The position numbers and the translations under genes are program-made. A stretch of 64,000 bases of DNA, from NCBI RefSeq assembly GCF_005250615.1, contig NZ_SULM01000005.1, forward strand, positions 124,001 through 188,000. The letters run 5' to 3'. Origin of the DNA: Pseudomonas rhizoryzae (GTDB taxonomy: Bacteria > Pseudomonadota > Gammaproteobacteria > Pseudomonadales > Pseudomonadaceae). Shown piece after piece: positions 53,126 through 61,383 of this stretch. The notes under the pieces were generated by a model. The model did not search any database and was not told where the DNA came from. It saw only the letters and a list, made by a program, of their open reading frames with translations. Position 1 is the first letter of the stretch. Every line of letters starts with the position of its first letter.

Positions 53126-56100
53126 TCAATTCTGGTCGATGACGAGCAGGCGCTGGCCGGCGCGGACCGGCGAACCGGGCTGGACATGGAGATCGCGAAT
53201 CCGGCCGCTGCAGGGGGCGAGCAGGGGGATTTCCATCTTCATGGATTCGAGGACGAGCAGCGGCTGGCCGGCTTCCACCTGATCGCCGGGCTGGACCTGG
53301 GCCTGCCAAAGATTGCCGGCCACCGGACTTTCCAGCGCCTGCTGACCAGCGCTGAGCGGCGCATCCGTGGTCGGCTCGGCCAGGGGCTCGACGCTGTCGA
53401 AGTGCGCCTGGCCGGAGTCGATCCAGCGTTGCCGCTCGGCGGCGAAGGCGGCTTGCTGGCGGCTGCGGAAGGCGGCGATGCCCTCGGCTTCGCGGGCCAG
53501 GAAGGCCTGATAGTCCGCCAGCGACAGCTCGCTGTCCTCGATACGCAGCGGCACCCGCCCCAGGGGGAAATCCGCCCGGATGCGCAGCAACTCTTCCGCC
53601 GAGACTTCGTAAAAGCGGATCTGGTCGAAGAAGCGCAGCAGATAGGGTTGGCCCTGGAAGGCCTCGACCTCGCGATAGCGATTCCACATCTGCAGGGTGC
53701 GCCCGACGAACTGGTAACCGCCCGGTCCCTCCATGCCATAGACGCACAGATAGGCACCGCCGATGCCCACCGAGTTTTCCGCGGTCCAGGTGCGCGCCGG
53801 GTTGTACTTGGTGGTCACCAGCCGATGCCGTGGATCGAGCGGGGTAGCCACCGGTGCGCCGAGGTAGACGTCCCCCAGCCCCATCACCAGGTAGCTGGCG
53901 TCGAAGACGATGCGCTTGACCGCCTCCAGGGAGTCCAGGTCATTTACCCGGCGGATGAATTCCAGGTTGCTCGGGCACCAGGGCGCGTCCTTGCGTACCG
54001 TGGTGGCGTACTTCTCGATGGCCAGCCGGCAGGCCGGATCGTCCCAGGACAGTGGTAGATGGACGATGCGCGAGGGTACCCGCAGATCCTGGGCGTCCCC
54101 CAGGGCCTGCCAGCAGCGGGTCACCGCCGCCAACAACTCGGCCAGCGGCAGCGCCTCGGGCTGGTAATGCACCTGCAGCGAACGAATGCCGGGGGTGAGT
54201 TCGCGCAGGCCGGGCAGGGCCAGCGCGGCCAGTGCCTGCATCAGGCCATGGCCGCGAAAGCGCAGGGCCAGGTCCAGCTCGGGCGGGCCGATCTCCAGCA
54301 GTAGATGGGTATCGCCGGAGAGCCGGGCCACCAGTCGTTCGGCGCCCTGGCCCAGGTCCAGCACCACGGGATCGCCACGCTCGGGGGTAACGGCGATCTC
54401 CGCCTGCGGCTGCAGACTGCTTTCCTCGGTCAGGCGTACCTGTTGCAGGCGCCGCGCGGTCGCCAGGTCCACCGGCAGAAAGCGTACCCGGTCGCCGGCC
54501 TTGAGCTGGCCGAGTTGCCAGAGATCGGCCTCGATCACCGTGACCGGGCAGACGAAGCCGCCGAGGCTCGGGCCGTCCGGGCCGAGGATGACCGGCATGT
54601 CGCCGGTGAAGTCCACGGCGCCGACCGCATAGGGATTGTCGTGGATATTGGAGGGATGCAGGCCGGCTTCGCCGCCGTCCTCCCGCGTCCATTGCGGCTT
54701 GGGCCCGATCAGCCGCACCCCGGTCCGGCTGGAGTTGAAGTGCACCTCCCAGTCGGTGGCGAGGAAGAGGTCGAGATAGGCCGGGCTGAAATAGTCCGGC
54801 GCGCCGTGTGGACCGTAGATGACGCGCAGGGTCCGGGTGGTGGGCAGGCGAGTGGTCAGCGCCTCCGGCAGCCGGGCGCCCGTGCTGGGATCGTTGAGCC
54901 TGTGCAGATGGAGCACGTCACCGGCGCGCAGGGCGCGGCCACCGTGGCCGCCGAACTGGCCAAGGGTGAAGGTGCTGCGGCTGCCCAGGTATTCGGGTAG
55001 ATCCAGGCCCCCGCGCAGGCAGAGATAGCTGCGCGCACCCGCACCTTCGATGGCGCCCAGTTGCAGGGTGGCACCGGCCGGCACGCGGAAGACGCTGTCC
55101 ATGGCCTGGGGCTGGTCATCCAGCAGGATCGGCAAGGGCGCGCCGGTAACCGCTACCACGGCCGCGGTGTTGAACCTGAGGGTCGGACCGGCCAGGGTGA
55201 TTTCCAGGGCGGCGGCGCGCTCGTCGTTACCCAGCAGGCGATTGCCCAGGCGCAGGGCACGGTCGTCCATGGGGCCGGACGGCGGAATGCCCACCGACCA
55301 GTAGCCGAGCCGACCGGGCGCATCCTGCACCGTGGTCTGGGTGCCGGCGCTGAGCACCTCCAGGGTGGTGGCCTGGTAGCTGAGGCCTTCCAGGCAGCGG
55401 GTCCAGGGGTTGCCTGCGGCGAAGGGCGCGGCGGCGAGGATCTGCCGCAGATAATCACGATTGGTTTCCACGCCGTAGAGCTGGGTCTTGGCCAGGGCCT
55501 GGTCGAGGCGCTGGCGGGCAGCCTCGCGGTCGGGCGCCCAGGCGATGATCTTGGCCACCAGGGGATCGAAGTAGGGCGGGATCTCGCAGCCAGCCTCGAC
55601 CCAGGTATCCAGGCGCAGGGCGCGGCCGTCCGCGGCCGGAAAGTCGACCTGGGTGAGCAGGCCTGGGCTGGGCTGGAAGTCACGGCCCGGATCCTCGGCA
55701 TAGAGGCGCGCCTGGATGGCATGGCCCGAGGGGTTGAGCGCTTGGGCCAGTTCGGCCAGCGGCGGCAGTTCGCCGGCCGCCAATTCGATCATCCAGCGCA
55801 CCAGGTCGACGCCCCAGACCTGCTCGGTGACCCCATGCTCGACCTGCAGCCGGGTGTTCACTTCCAGGAAATAGAAGCGGTCGGCGGCGCTGTCGTAGAC
55901 GAACTCCACGGTGCCGGCACTGCGGTAACCCACCGCGCGGGTCAGGGCCAGGGCGGCGGCGCAGAGCGCCTCGGCCATGCCGGCCGGCAGGTTGGGCGCG
56001 GGGGTTTCTTCCAGCACCTTCTGGTTGCGCCGCTGCACCGAGCAGTCGCGCACTCCCAAGGCCAGCACCTCGCCCTGGCCATCGCCGAACACCTGCACCT

Positions 56101-56722
56101 CCAGGTGCCGCGCCCGCTCGATGTATTTCTCCAGGAAGACGCCGGCGTCGCTGAAGTTGTTCTGTCCCAGGCGGCGCACCGTTTCGAAGCCCTCGCTCAA
56201 TTCGCTGGCCGAACGGCAGACACGCATGCCGATACCGCCGCCGCCGGCGGTGCTCTTGAGCATCACCGGATAGCCGACCTGCTCGGCAGCGCTCAGCGCG
56301 GCGGCCAGGTCTTCCAGCAGCTCGGTGCCTTCCAGCAAGGGCACGCCCTGGGCGCGGGCCAGGGCGCGCGCGGTGTGCTTGAGGCCGAAGGTGCGCAGCT
56401 GCTCCGGGGTAGGGCCGACGAAGGCGATGCCGGCGGCTTCGCAAGCTTCGGCGAAGGCGGCGTTCTCCGAGAGGAAGCCATAGCCGGGGTGGATGGCCTG
56501 GGCGCCGCTCTGGCGGGCCACGTCGAGCAACTTGGCGGTGTCCAGGTAGGTGGCGGCGGCGCCCTCACCGAGGCTGAAGGCCTGGTCGGCACCGCTGACG
56601 TGGCGGCTGGCGCGGTCGGCTTCGCTGTAGACGGCGACCGAGGCGACGCCCAGCTCGCGCAGGGTGCGTTGGATCCGGCAGCCGATGGCGCCACGGTTGG
56701 CGATGAGCAGGGTGGTGAACAT
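53126..56722 (-). CDS. Biotin-dependent guanidine carboxylase (urea carboxylase family)
   Basis: A 1198-residue multidomain enzyme: biotin carboxylase (about 1-450; MLKSTAGGGGIGMRV is the ATP-grasp loop), two carboxyltransferase halves of the AHS2/AHS1 type (about 470-1080) and a biotinyl domain with Lys1162 in ESMKME. Homologues are labelled urea carboxylase. In bacterial operons with two DUF1989 genes and a guanidine-I riboswitch they carboxylate guanidine to carboxyguanidine, and all of those are present here. The carboxyltransferase has Asp704 in GAVDFTGD; I recall fungal urea carboxylases having Asn at the specificity position, which needs alignment to confirm. It is followed by allophanate hydrolase as a separate protein, unlike the fungal fusion. 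Confidence 0.92.
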   Translation of the reverse strand: MFTTLLIANRGAIGCRIQRTLRELGVASVAVYSEADRASRHVSGADQAFSLGEGAAATYLDTAKLLDVARQSGAQAIHPGYGFLSENAAFAEACEAAGIAFVGPTPEQLRTFGLKHTARALARAQGVPLLEGTELLEDLAAALSAAEQVGYPVMLKSTAGGGGIGMRVCRSASELSEGFETVRRLGQNNFSDAGVFLEKYIERARHLEVQVFGDGQGEVLALGVRDCSVQRRNQKVLEETPAPNLPAGMAEALCAAALALTRAVGYRSAGTVEFVYDSAADRFYFLEVNTRLQVEHGVTEQVWGVDLVRWMIELAAGELPPLAELAQALNPSGHAIQARLYAEDPGRDFQPSPGLLTQVDFPAADGRALRLDTWVEAGCEIPPYFDPLVAKIIAWAPDREAARQRLDQALAKTQLYGVETNRDYLRQILAAAPFAAGNPWTRCLEGLSYQATTLEVLSAGTQTTVQDAPGRLGYWSVGIPPSGPMDDRALRLGNRLLGNDERAAALEITLAGPTLRFNTAAVVAVTGAPLPILLDDQPQAMDSVFRVPAGATLQLGAIEGAGARSYLCLRGGLDLPEYLGSRSTFTLGQFGGHGGRALRAGDVLHLHRLNDPSTGARLPEALTTRLPTTRTLRVIYGPHGAPDYFSPAYLDLFLATDWEVHFNSSRTGVRLIGPKPQWTREDGGEAGLHPSNIHDNPYAVGAVDFTGDMPVILGPDGPSLGGFVCPVTVIEADLWQLGQLKAGDRVRFLPVDLATARRLQQVRLTEESSLQPQAEIAVTPERGDPVVLDLGQGAERLVARLSGDTHLLLEIGPPELDLALRFRGHGLMQALAALALPGLRELTPGIRSLQVHYQPEALPLAELLAAVTRCWQALGDAQDLRVPSRIVHLPLSWDDPACRLAIEKYATTVRKDAPWCPSNLEFIRRVNDLDSLEAVKRIVFDASYLVMGLGDVYLGAPVATPLDPRHRLVTTKYNPARTWTAENSVGIGGAYLCVYGMEGPGGYQFVGRTLQMWNRYREVEAFQGQPYLLRFFDQIRFYEVSAEELLRIRADFPLGRVPLRIEDSELSLADYQAFLAREAEGIAAFRSRQQAAFAAERQRWIDSGQAHFDSVEPLAEPTTDAPLSAGQQALESPVAGNLWQAQVQPGDQVEAGQPLLVLESMKMEIPLLAPCSGRIRDLHVQPGSPVRAGQRLLVIDQN

Positions 56723-56896
56723 TCGAGGCATCCTCGAAGATGGCGGGCCGTCCCGCCGGGTAAGAGCTCTTGGGGTCGTCCCCGAGAGGCGCAAAGGCTG
56801 ATTGAGGCTGGCGCCTAGACTAGTAGCGCCCGGCGCGTAGCTCGCAGAAGCGCTGGAGGCGCGGGCGCAGCCAGTGCCAGAGGCGCGTGGTACGGC

Positions 56897-57532
56897 TCAG
56901 TCCCATATGAGCACCTCCGCCGGCGTGGGATTCCAGCCATTGCAAGGGTTGTTCAGCTGCGGGCAGTTGGAGATCAGCAGGATGACGTCCATCTCGGCAC
57001 GCAACTCCACGTACTTGCCGGCGCCGGAGATGCCGTCCTCGAAGGTCAGGCCGCCGTCGGCGGTCACCGGCACGTTCATGAAGAAGTTGATGTTGGCGCC
57101 GATGTCACGCTTGCCCAGGCGCCCGTCATGGCCCCCGGCGCAGAGGAAGTTGTCGCGGCAGCTGTGCATCTGGCGGCGGTCGAGGGCGTAGCGGACCGTG
57201 TTGCTTTCCTGGGAACAGGCGCCACCCAGGGTGTCGTGGCGGCCACAGGTATCGGCGACGATGGTCAGCAGGGGATTGCCGAGGTTGGAATAGAGCACGC
57301 TGCCGGTGGACAGATACACCCGCCCCTGACGTCTCAGGGTGCGCTGGGGATCGTAGCGCTCCTGGGGGTTGGCGGCGGCATAGAAGAGGGTGTCCACCGC
57401 CTGGTTGCCTTCCAGGTCGTGGATGCGCAGGGTCTGGCCGGCCTTGATTTCCTTGAGGTAAGGCGCCCCGGCGGGCAGGACGGCGCGGTAGCTGGCCTCT
57501 TCCGGGCGTTTGGTGCTGGCGTTCAGGGTCAT
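56897..57532 (-). CDS. DUF1989 protein, carboxyguanidine deiminase subunit (UAAP2-type)
   Basis: A 211-residue DUF1989 protein formerly called urea-carboxylase-associated protein 2. Conserved segments include [59 protein letters not shown] and [10 protein letters not shown]; the Cys and His residues are candidate metal ligands. Together with the neighbouring DUF1989 protein it is known to form the deiminase that turns carboxyguanidine into allophanate and ammonia. It ends 174 bases before the carboxylase start, a gap without any gene or clear signal. Confidence 0.9.
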   Translation of the reverse strand: MTLNASTKRPEEASYRAVLPAGAPYLKEIKAGQTLRIHDLEGNQAVDTLFYAAANPQERYDPQRTLRRQGRVYLSTGSVLYSNLGNPLLTIVADTCGRHDTLGGACSQESNTVRYALDRRQMHSCRDNFLCAGGHDGRLGKRDIGANINFFMNVPVTADGGLTFEDGISGAGKYVELRAEMDVILLISNCPQLNNPCNGWNPTPAEVLIWD

Positions 57533-57541
57533 GGCGAGGCC

Positions 57542-58252
57542 TCAGACGAAGTAGCGGGCGGTGTTCTGGAAGGCGCGCTCGTTTTCCGGGCGCGAGGTGC
57601 GGCAGCCCTCGGCCACCTCCGGCGTGGCGCGCAACTGGGCCAGATCGATCGGTCGCGGCGCATAGACCGGATCGGGGTCCAGCGGATGCTGCAGGGCGGT
57701 GAGCACCACCAGGGTGTTCATGGGCGCATAGAGCTCGACGACATCGCCGGCGCGGGAATTGCCCGGAACGAAGCTGAAGGCGCCCTCGGCATCCACGTCG
57801 ACCCTGCTGAACAGATTCAGAGTCATCAGCAGGTCTTCGAGGCCCAGGCCCCACTTGGCCAGCTCCACCAGCAGGTTGTCGGTACCGTTGCGGTGGAAGC
57901 CGTTGCGCAGCTCCTGGTAGCGACCCTCGCCGTACTTTTCGGCCACCTCCGCGGCATTGGCCACGCCGCCGAAGCTGTCGTGCCAGCCGCAGGTGTCCCG
58001 CACCAGCGCCGCCAGCACCCGGCCCATGTCGGAATAGAGGCAGTGGCCGGCGGTGAGGCGGGCGGTGTGCTGGCCCTTGAGGGTATCGGGTAGGTTCAGG
58101 CGTTCGCTGCGGTCGTCGGCATTGAACAGCAGCAGGCTGACGTTGGCGCCGCCCTCCACGTCGGTCAGGCGCAGGATCTGGCCGCGGCGGAGGATGAAGG
58201 AGGCGGTACCACCGCCGGGAATGCGTTCCTGGTAGAGCACGTCGTCAGGCAT
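57542..58252 (-). CDS. DUF1989 protein, carboxyguanidine deiminase subunit (UAAP1-type)
   Basis: A 236-residue DUF1989 protein, larger partner of the downstream one. Typical segments are VLYQERIPGGGTASFILRRGQILRLTDVEGGANVSLLLFNADD, HCLYSDMGRVLAALVRDTCGWHDSFGG and FSRVDVDAEGAF. The pair is required for deimination in the guanidine pathway. The two genes are nine bases apart, and this one starts 11 bases after the ATPase gene ends. Confidence 0.9.
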   Translation of the reverse strand: MPDDVLYQERIPGGGTASFILRRGQILRLTDVEGGANVSLLLFNADDRSERLNLPDTLKGQHTARLTAGHCLYSDMGRVLAALVRDTCGWHDSFGGVANAAEVAEKYGEGRYQELRNGFHRNGTDNLLVELAKWGLGLEDLLMTLNLFSRVDVDAEGAFSFVPGNSRAGDVVELYAPMNTLVVLTALQHPLDPDPVYAPRPIDLAQLRATPEVAEGCRTSRPENERAFQNTARYFV

Positions 58253-58263
58253 GGGTGACCTCG

Positions 58264-59022
58264 TCAGGTAAGGGCCGGCCGCACCGTCGCCGGAGCGACG
58301 GTGCGAGTCTTGGCGGTCAGGGGAATGTCGTAGGTGATGCGGGCGCCATAGGCACCGGGGGCTTGCGGGTCCTGGCGGACCTTGTCGAACACCAGCACCC
58401 GGGTGGCCAGGCTGAAGCCCTCGTGCAGGTCATGGGTAACCATGAACACGGTCAGCGGCCGCTCGTGCCAGAGTTCCAGCAGCAGGGCATGCATGTCCTT
58501 GCGAATGCCCGGATCCAGGGCGCCGAAAGGCTCGTCCAAGAGCAGGATGCGCGGCCGGACGATCAGCGCCTGGGCGATGGCGAGACGCTGCTGCATCCCG
58601 CCGGAGAGCTGGCCCGGATACTTGTCCAATGCCTGGCCCAGGCCCACCCGTTCGAGCAGCGCCGCCGCCTGGGTGCGCGCCTCGCGTTTGGCGCCGCCCA
58701 GTAGCCGGCCGAGCAGGGGAGCCTTGGGCAGTTCCAGGCCCAGGGCGACGTTGTCGAGCACGGTCAGATGGGGAAACACCGAATAGCGCTGGAAGACCAC
58801 ACCACGCTCGGGGTCCGGCTCCGCCGACAGCGGCCGGCCATCGATGCGGATCTCGCCGCGGCTGGGCCGCTCCTGGCCGAGCAGCAGCCGCAGGAAGGTG
58901 GACTTGCCGCAGCCGGAGGCACCGACCAGGGCGCAGAATTCACCCTCGCGCACCTGCAGGTTCAGGCCTTCCAGGACCACCTGCTCGCCATAGCGCTGCC
59001 AGAGATTGCTGACCTCGATCAT
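58264..59022 (-). CDS. ABC transporter ATPase (NitT/TauT type), guanidine importer
   Basis: A 252-residue ATPase with Walker A GASGCGKST, signature LSGGMQQRLAIAQAL, Walker B ILLLDEPFGALDP and switch His in VTHDLHEG. It belongs to the nitrate/sulfonate/taurine-like importer class. Its ATG region overlaps the permease stop. It powers import of the riboswitch ligand or a related compound, judged from the operon. Confidence 0.92.
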   Translation of the reverse strand: MIEVSNLWQRYGEQVVLEGLNLQVREGEFCALVGASGCGKSTFLRLLLGQERPSRGEIRIDGRPLSAEPDPERGVVFQRYSVFPHLTVLDNVALGLELPKAPLLGRLLGGAKREARTQAAALLERVGLGQALDKYPGQLSGGMQQRLAIAQALIVRPRILLLDEPFGALDPGIRKDMHALLLELWHERPLTVFMVTHDLHEGFSLATRVLVFDKVRQDPQAPGAYGARITYDIPLTAKTRTVAPATVRPALT

Positions 59023-59834
59023 CAGCGCGCCTCCCCGAACCAGGGAAAGGCGCGCCGGGTGAGCAGGCGCAGTCCCGCATCCAGTAGCCAGGCCAGCAGG
59101 GTGATCCAGGCGACATAGGGCAGGATCACGTCCATCGCCAGATACCGCCGCACCAGGAAGATGCGATAGCCGAGGCCATCGGTGGAAGCGATGGCTTCGG
59201 CCGCGATCAGGAACAACCAGGCGGCGCCCAGTTGCAGGCGCAGGGCGATGAGCAGGCGTGGCAGCAACTGCGGCAGCACCAGCCGCAGGATCACCGTCCA
59301 GCTGTTGGCGCCCAGGGTCTGGGCCTTGATCAGCAACTCCCGCGGCAACTCCCGGGCGCGCTGATCCAGCTCGCGGATCAGTACCGGTGTCACCCCGATC
59401 ACGATCAGCATGACCTTGGCCAACTCGCCCAGGCCGAAGACGATGAAGAGGATCGGCAGGATCGCCAGCGGCGGGATCATCGACAGCACCGTGACCAGCG
59501 GTGACAGCGGCGCTCCCATCAGCGGCAGGCTACCGGCGGCGATGCCCACCACCAGGGCGATCAGCGCGGCGATGCCCAGGCCGATGCCGAGGCGTTGCAG
59601 GCTGGCCAGGGTGTCCTGCCAGAAGGGGTAGCCACCGGTACGGACGTCGGCGGTGAAGGCCAGGCGCTGCATCGCCTCGGCCATCTGCGCCACGCTCGGC
59701 AGGAGCTTGTCGCTGGGGTTCTCCGCCAGCCGTGTGGCCGAGCCGACCAGATAGAGCAGGGCGAGCAGGGCGAAGGGCAGCAGCACCAGCAGGAGCCGGC
59801 CGCCACGGTCGGGATGCCGATTGATGAAGCGCAT
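59022..59834 (-). CDS. ABC transporter permease (NitT/TauT type), guanidine importer
   Basis: A 270-residue permease with about six helices: an N-terminal one (LLLVLLPFALLALLYLVGSA) and the EAA-like loop IKAQTLGANSWTVILRLVLPQ. The class is that of SsuC/TauC/NrtB. It shares one base with the ATPase gene and follows the receptor gene by 23 bases. Confidence 0.92.
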   Translation of the reverse strand: MRFINRHPDRGGRLLLVLLPFALLALLYLVGSATRLAENPSDKLLPSVAQMAEAMQRLAFTADVRTGGYPFWQDTLASLQRLGIGLGIAALIALVVGIAAGSLPLMGAPLSPLVTVLSMIPPLAILPILFIVFGLGELAKVMLIVIGVTPVLIRELDQRARELPRELLIKAQTLGANSWTVILRLVLPQLLPRLLIALRLQLGAAWLFLIAAEAIASTDGLGYRIFLVRRYLAMDVILPYVAWITLLAWLLDAGLRLLTRRAFPWFGEAR

Positions 59835-59857
59835 GGGAGTCTTCCTCGCGACCGGGC

Positions 59858-60922
59858 TCAGAGCTTGCCGTCGGCAGCCAGCTGCACGAAGGTCGGGTCG
59901 AAGCGCAGCTTGACGTTGTGGGCGTCGCCCGTGGTCTTGCCGCCGGGATAGGCGATGCCGATGGCGTCGGCGCTGGGTGCGCCCTGGCCGAGCAGGCCGT
60001 GGTCGAAGGAGAACTGGGCGATCCGCTGCATGGTGGCGGGCAGCGCGGGGTCCTTGACGAAGGCGACGGCCTCGGCGGGCGTGCTGAACAGCCGGGTGTT
60101 GTCCAGTTGCGCCTGGAAGCCGGCGAGGTCGGTGCCCGAGGCCTTGGCCATGGCTTCCAGGGCCGCCTTGCCCTTGGCATCGCCAGACTTCATCAGCGCC
60201 ATCATCTCGAACCAGGCACCGGTCAAGGCCTTGCCCAGGGCCGGGTTATCCTTGAGCGTGGCCGTGTTCACCACCAGCATGTCGAGGATCTCGCCGGGAA
60301 TCTTGCTGGAGTCGAACACCTCGGTGATATCCGGCTGGGCCTTGATCTCCGCCAGCAGCGGATTCCAGGTCACCACGTTGCGCACGTCAGGCGTCTGGAA
60401 GGCGGCCACCATGTCGGCGTCGGAGGTATTGACGGTGGTGAGGTCCTTTTCACTCAGGCCCACGGTCTGCAACGCCCGCGCCAGCAGATAGTGGGAGACC
60501 GAGAATTGCACCAGGTTGACCTGCTGGCCCTTGAGGTCGGCCAGGGTCTTGCCCTTGCCCTTCATCACCACGCCGTCGTTGCCGTTGGAGTAGTCGCTGA
60601 CGATCAGCGCCGTGCTGTCCACGCCGCCCGCGGCCGGAATGGTCAGGGCGTCCATGTTGGTCATGGCGCAGCCATCGAACTGGCCGGCGGTGTATTGATT
60701 GATGGATTCGACGTAGTCGTTGAGCTGCACGACCTCGACGTGGATGCCGTACTTCTTGGCCCACTTGTCGATGATGCCCTGGGCCTGGGCTTCGCCCCAG
60801 GGCATCCAGCCGGCGTAGATCGTCCAGCACACCTTGAAGTCGTCACGCGGCGCCGCCTGAGCGGTGGCACCGAGCAGCAGGGAACAGCCGAGAACGAGCG
60901 AGGCGAGCAGGGGATGGCGCAT
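59858..60922 (-). CDS. ABC transporter substrate-binding protein (NitT/TauT type), probable guanidine receptor
   Basis: A 354-residue periplasmic receptor with a Sec signal peptide (about 1-23, LLASLVLGCSLLLGATAQA). The mature part begins DFKVCWTIYAGWMPWGEA and contains YTAGQFDGCAMTNMDALTIPA, typical of the NMT1/SsuA-like receptors found in ykkC-regulated clusters and earlier annotated as urea transporters. ATG at 60922 has GGAGG four bases before it and stands 50 bases after the riboswitch aptamer. First gene of the guanidine operon. Confidence 0.92.
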   Translation of the reverse strand: MRHPLLASLVLGCSLLLGATAQAAPRDDFKVCWTIYAGWMPWGEAQAQGIIDKWAKKYGIHVEVVQLNDYVESINQYTAGQFDGCAMTNMDALTIPAAGGVDSTALIVSDYSNGNDGVVMKGKGKTLADLKGQQVNLVQFSVSHYLLARALQTVGLSEKDLTTVNTSDADMVAAFQTPDVRNVVTWNPLLAEIKAQPDITEVFDSSKIPGEILDMLVVNTATLKDNPALGKALTGAWFEMMALMKSGDAKGKAALEAMAKASGTDLAGFQAQLDNTRLFSTPAEAVAFVKDPALPATMQRIAQFSFDHGLLGQGAPSADAIGIAYPGGKTTGDAHNVKLRFDPTFVQLAADGKL

Positions 60923-60972
60923 GGGACCTCCAATAGGATGGACGACGGGACAGGAGCACGCGACTGGCGCTG

Positions 60973-61069
60973 TGTCTCCCGGGCTTTTGTCCCGCCGTGT
61001 AACCCCATCAGAGGTCGACGACTCTCGGACCAGACACTCGCCTTGGCGAGCCGGAACCCTAGTCATCCA
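60973..61069 (-). promoter_or_regulatory. Guanidine-I (ykkC) riboswitch
   Basis: Read on the minus strand, the leader contains the universal ykkC blocks in order and spacing: CTAGGGTTCCG (61062-61052), then a short stem, CTGGTCCGAGAG, a second stem, and ACACGGCGGGACAAAAGC followed by CCGGGAGA ending at 60975. These match the subtype-1 consensus that binds guanidinium. A downstream segment (60943-60952) is complementary, with one G-U pair, to the conserved CGGCGGGACA (60988-60997), so it could form the ligand-free alternative structure. No T-run follows, so control at the ribosome-binding site is more likely than intrinsic termination. Confidence 0.95.
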
Positions 61070-61126
61070 TTGCAAATTGTGGTGCATCAAACCGGCTGGC
61101 CGGTGCTCCTGCACGCTCTAGGCAAA

Positions 61127-61141
61127 GCCAGATGCGTGCCA
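61127..61141 (-). promoter_or_regulatory. Sigma-54-type promoter of the guanidine operon
   Basis: On the minus strand the sequence TGGCACGCATCTGGC fits the -24/-12 consensus TGGCACG-N4-TTGC with a single mismatch and has the GG-N10-GC spacing. Transcription would start near 61115, about 45 bases before the riboswitch. RpoN control matches a nitrogen-scavenging operon. Confidence 0.7.
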
Positions 61142-61215
61142 GTTGTCGCCAAGGCCCGTGGCTAGTGGGATGGCGCCGGCTGGAGAAGGCGGGAGAGGGC
61201 GAGTGGCGCTCCATT

Positions 61216-61246
61216 GCAGTGCGCTTGGGAAGAGGCTACGCACTGC
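61216..61246. promoter_or_regulatory. Inverted repeat at enhancer distance from the sigma-54 promoter
   Basis: GCAGTGCG (61216-61223) and CGCACTGC (61239-61246) are perfect eight-base inverted repeats separated by 15 bases. They lie about 100-130 bases upstream of the predicted start, where sigma-54 activators bind. The sequence is not the classical NtrC site, and it could instead be a hairpin behind the LysR remnant. Confidence 0.4.
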
Positions 61247-61265
61247 TTTGATTCACCGTCTTCGC

Positions 61266-61383
61266 TCAGCACCCGAGCGCCTCGACCAGTACGTCGCGAA
61301 AGGCCGCCACCGCCGGTGGCAACTCTCGACCGGCCATGCTCTGCAATTCCACCCGCCGCGCCGCCAGGCCTTCGTCCAGCAAG
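61266..61383 (-). pseudogene. C-terminal remnant of a LysR-family regulator gene
   Basis: The minus strand encodes about 38 residues (LLDEGLAARRVELQSMAGREL, then PPAVAAFRDVLVEAL) before a TGA at 61268-61266. This looks like the C-terminal end of a LysR effector domain. Upstream coding stops abruptly at about 61383, where the mature part of a solute-binding protein begins on the other strand. Roughly 260 residues of the regulator are missing. Confidence 0.65.

Noticed and set aside
55061-56818. 585-residue open frame on the plus strand
   Set aside because: Antisense shadow of the biotin-carboxylase domain of the guanidine carboxylase.
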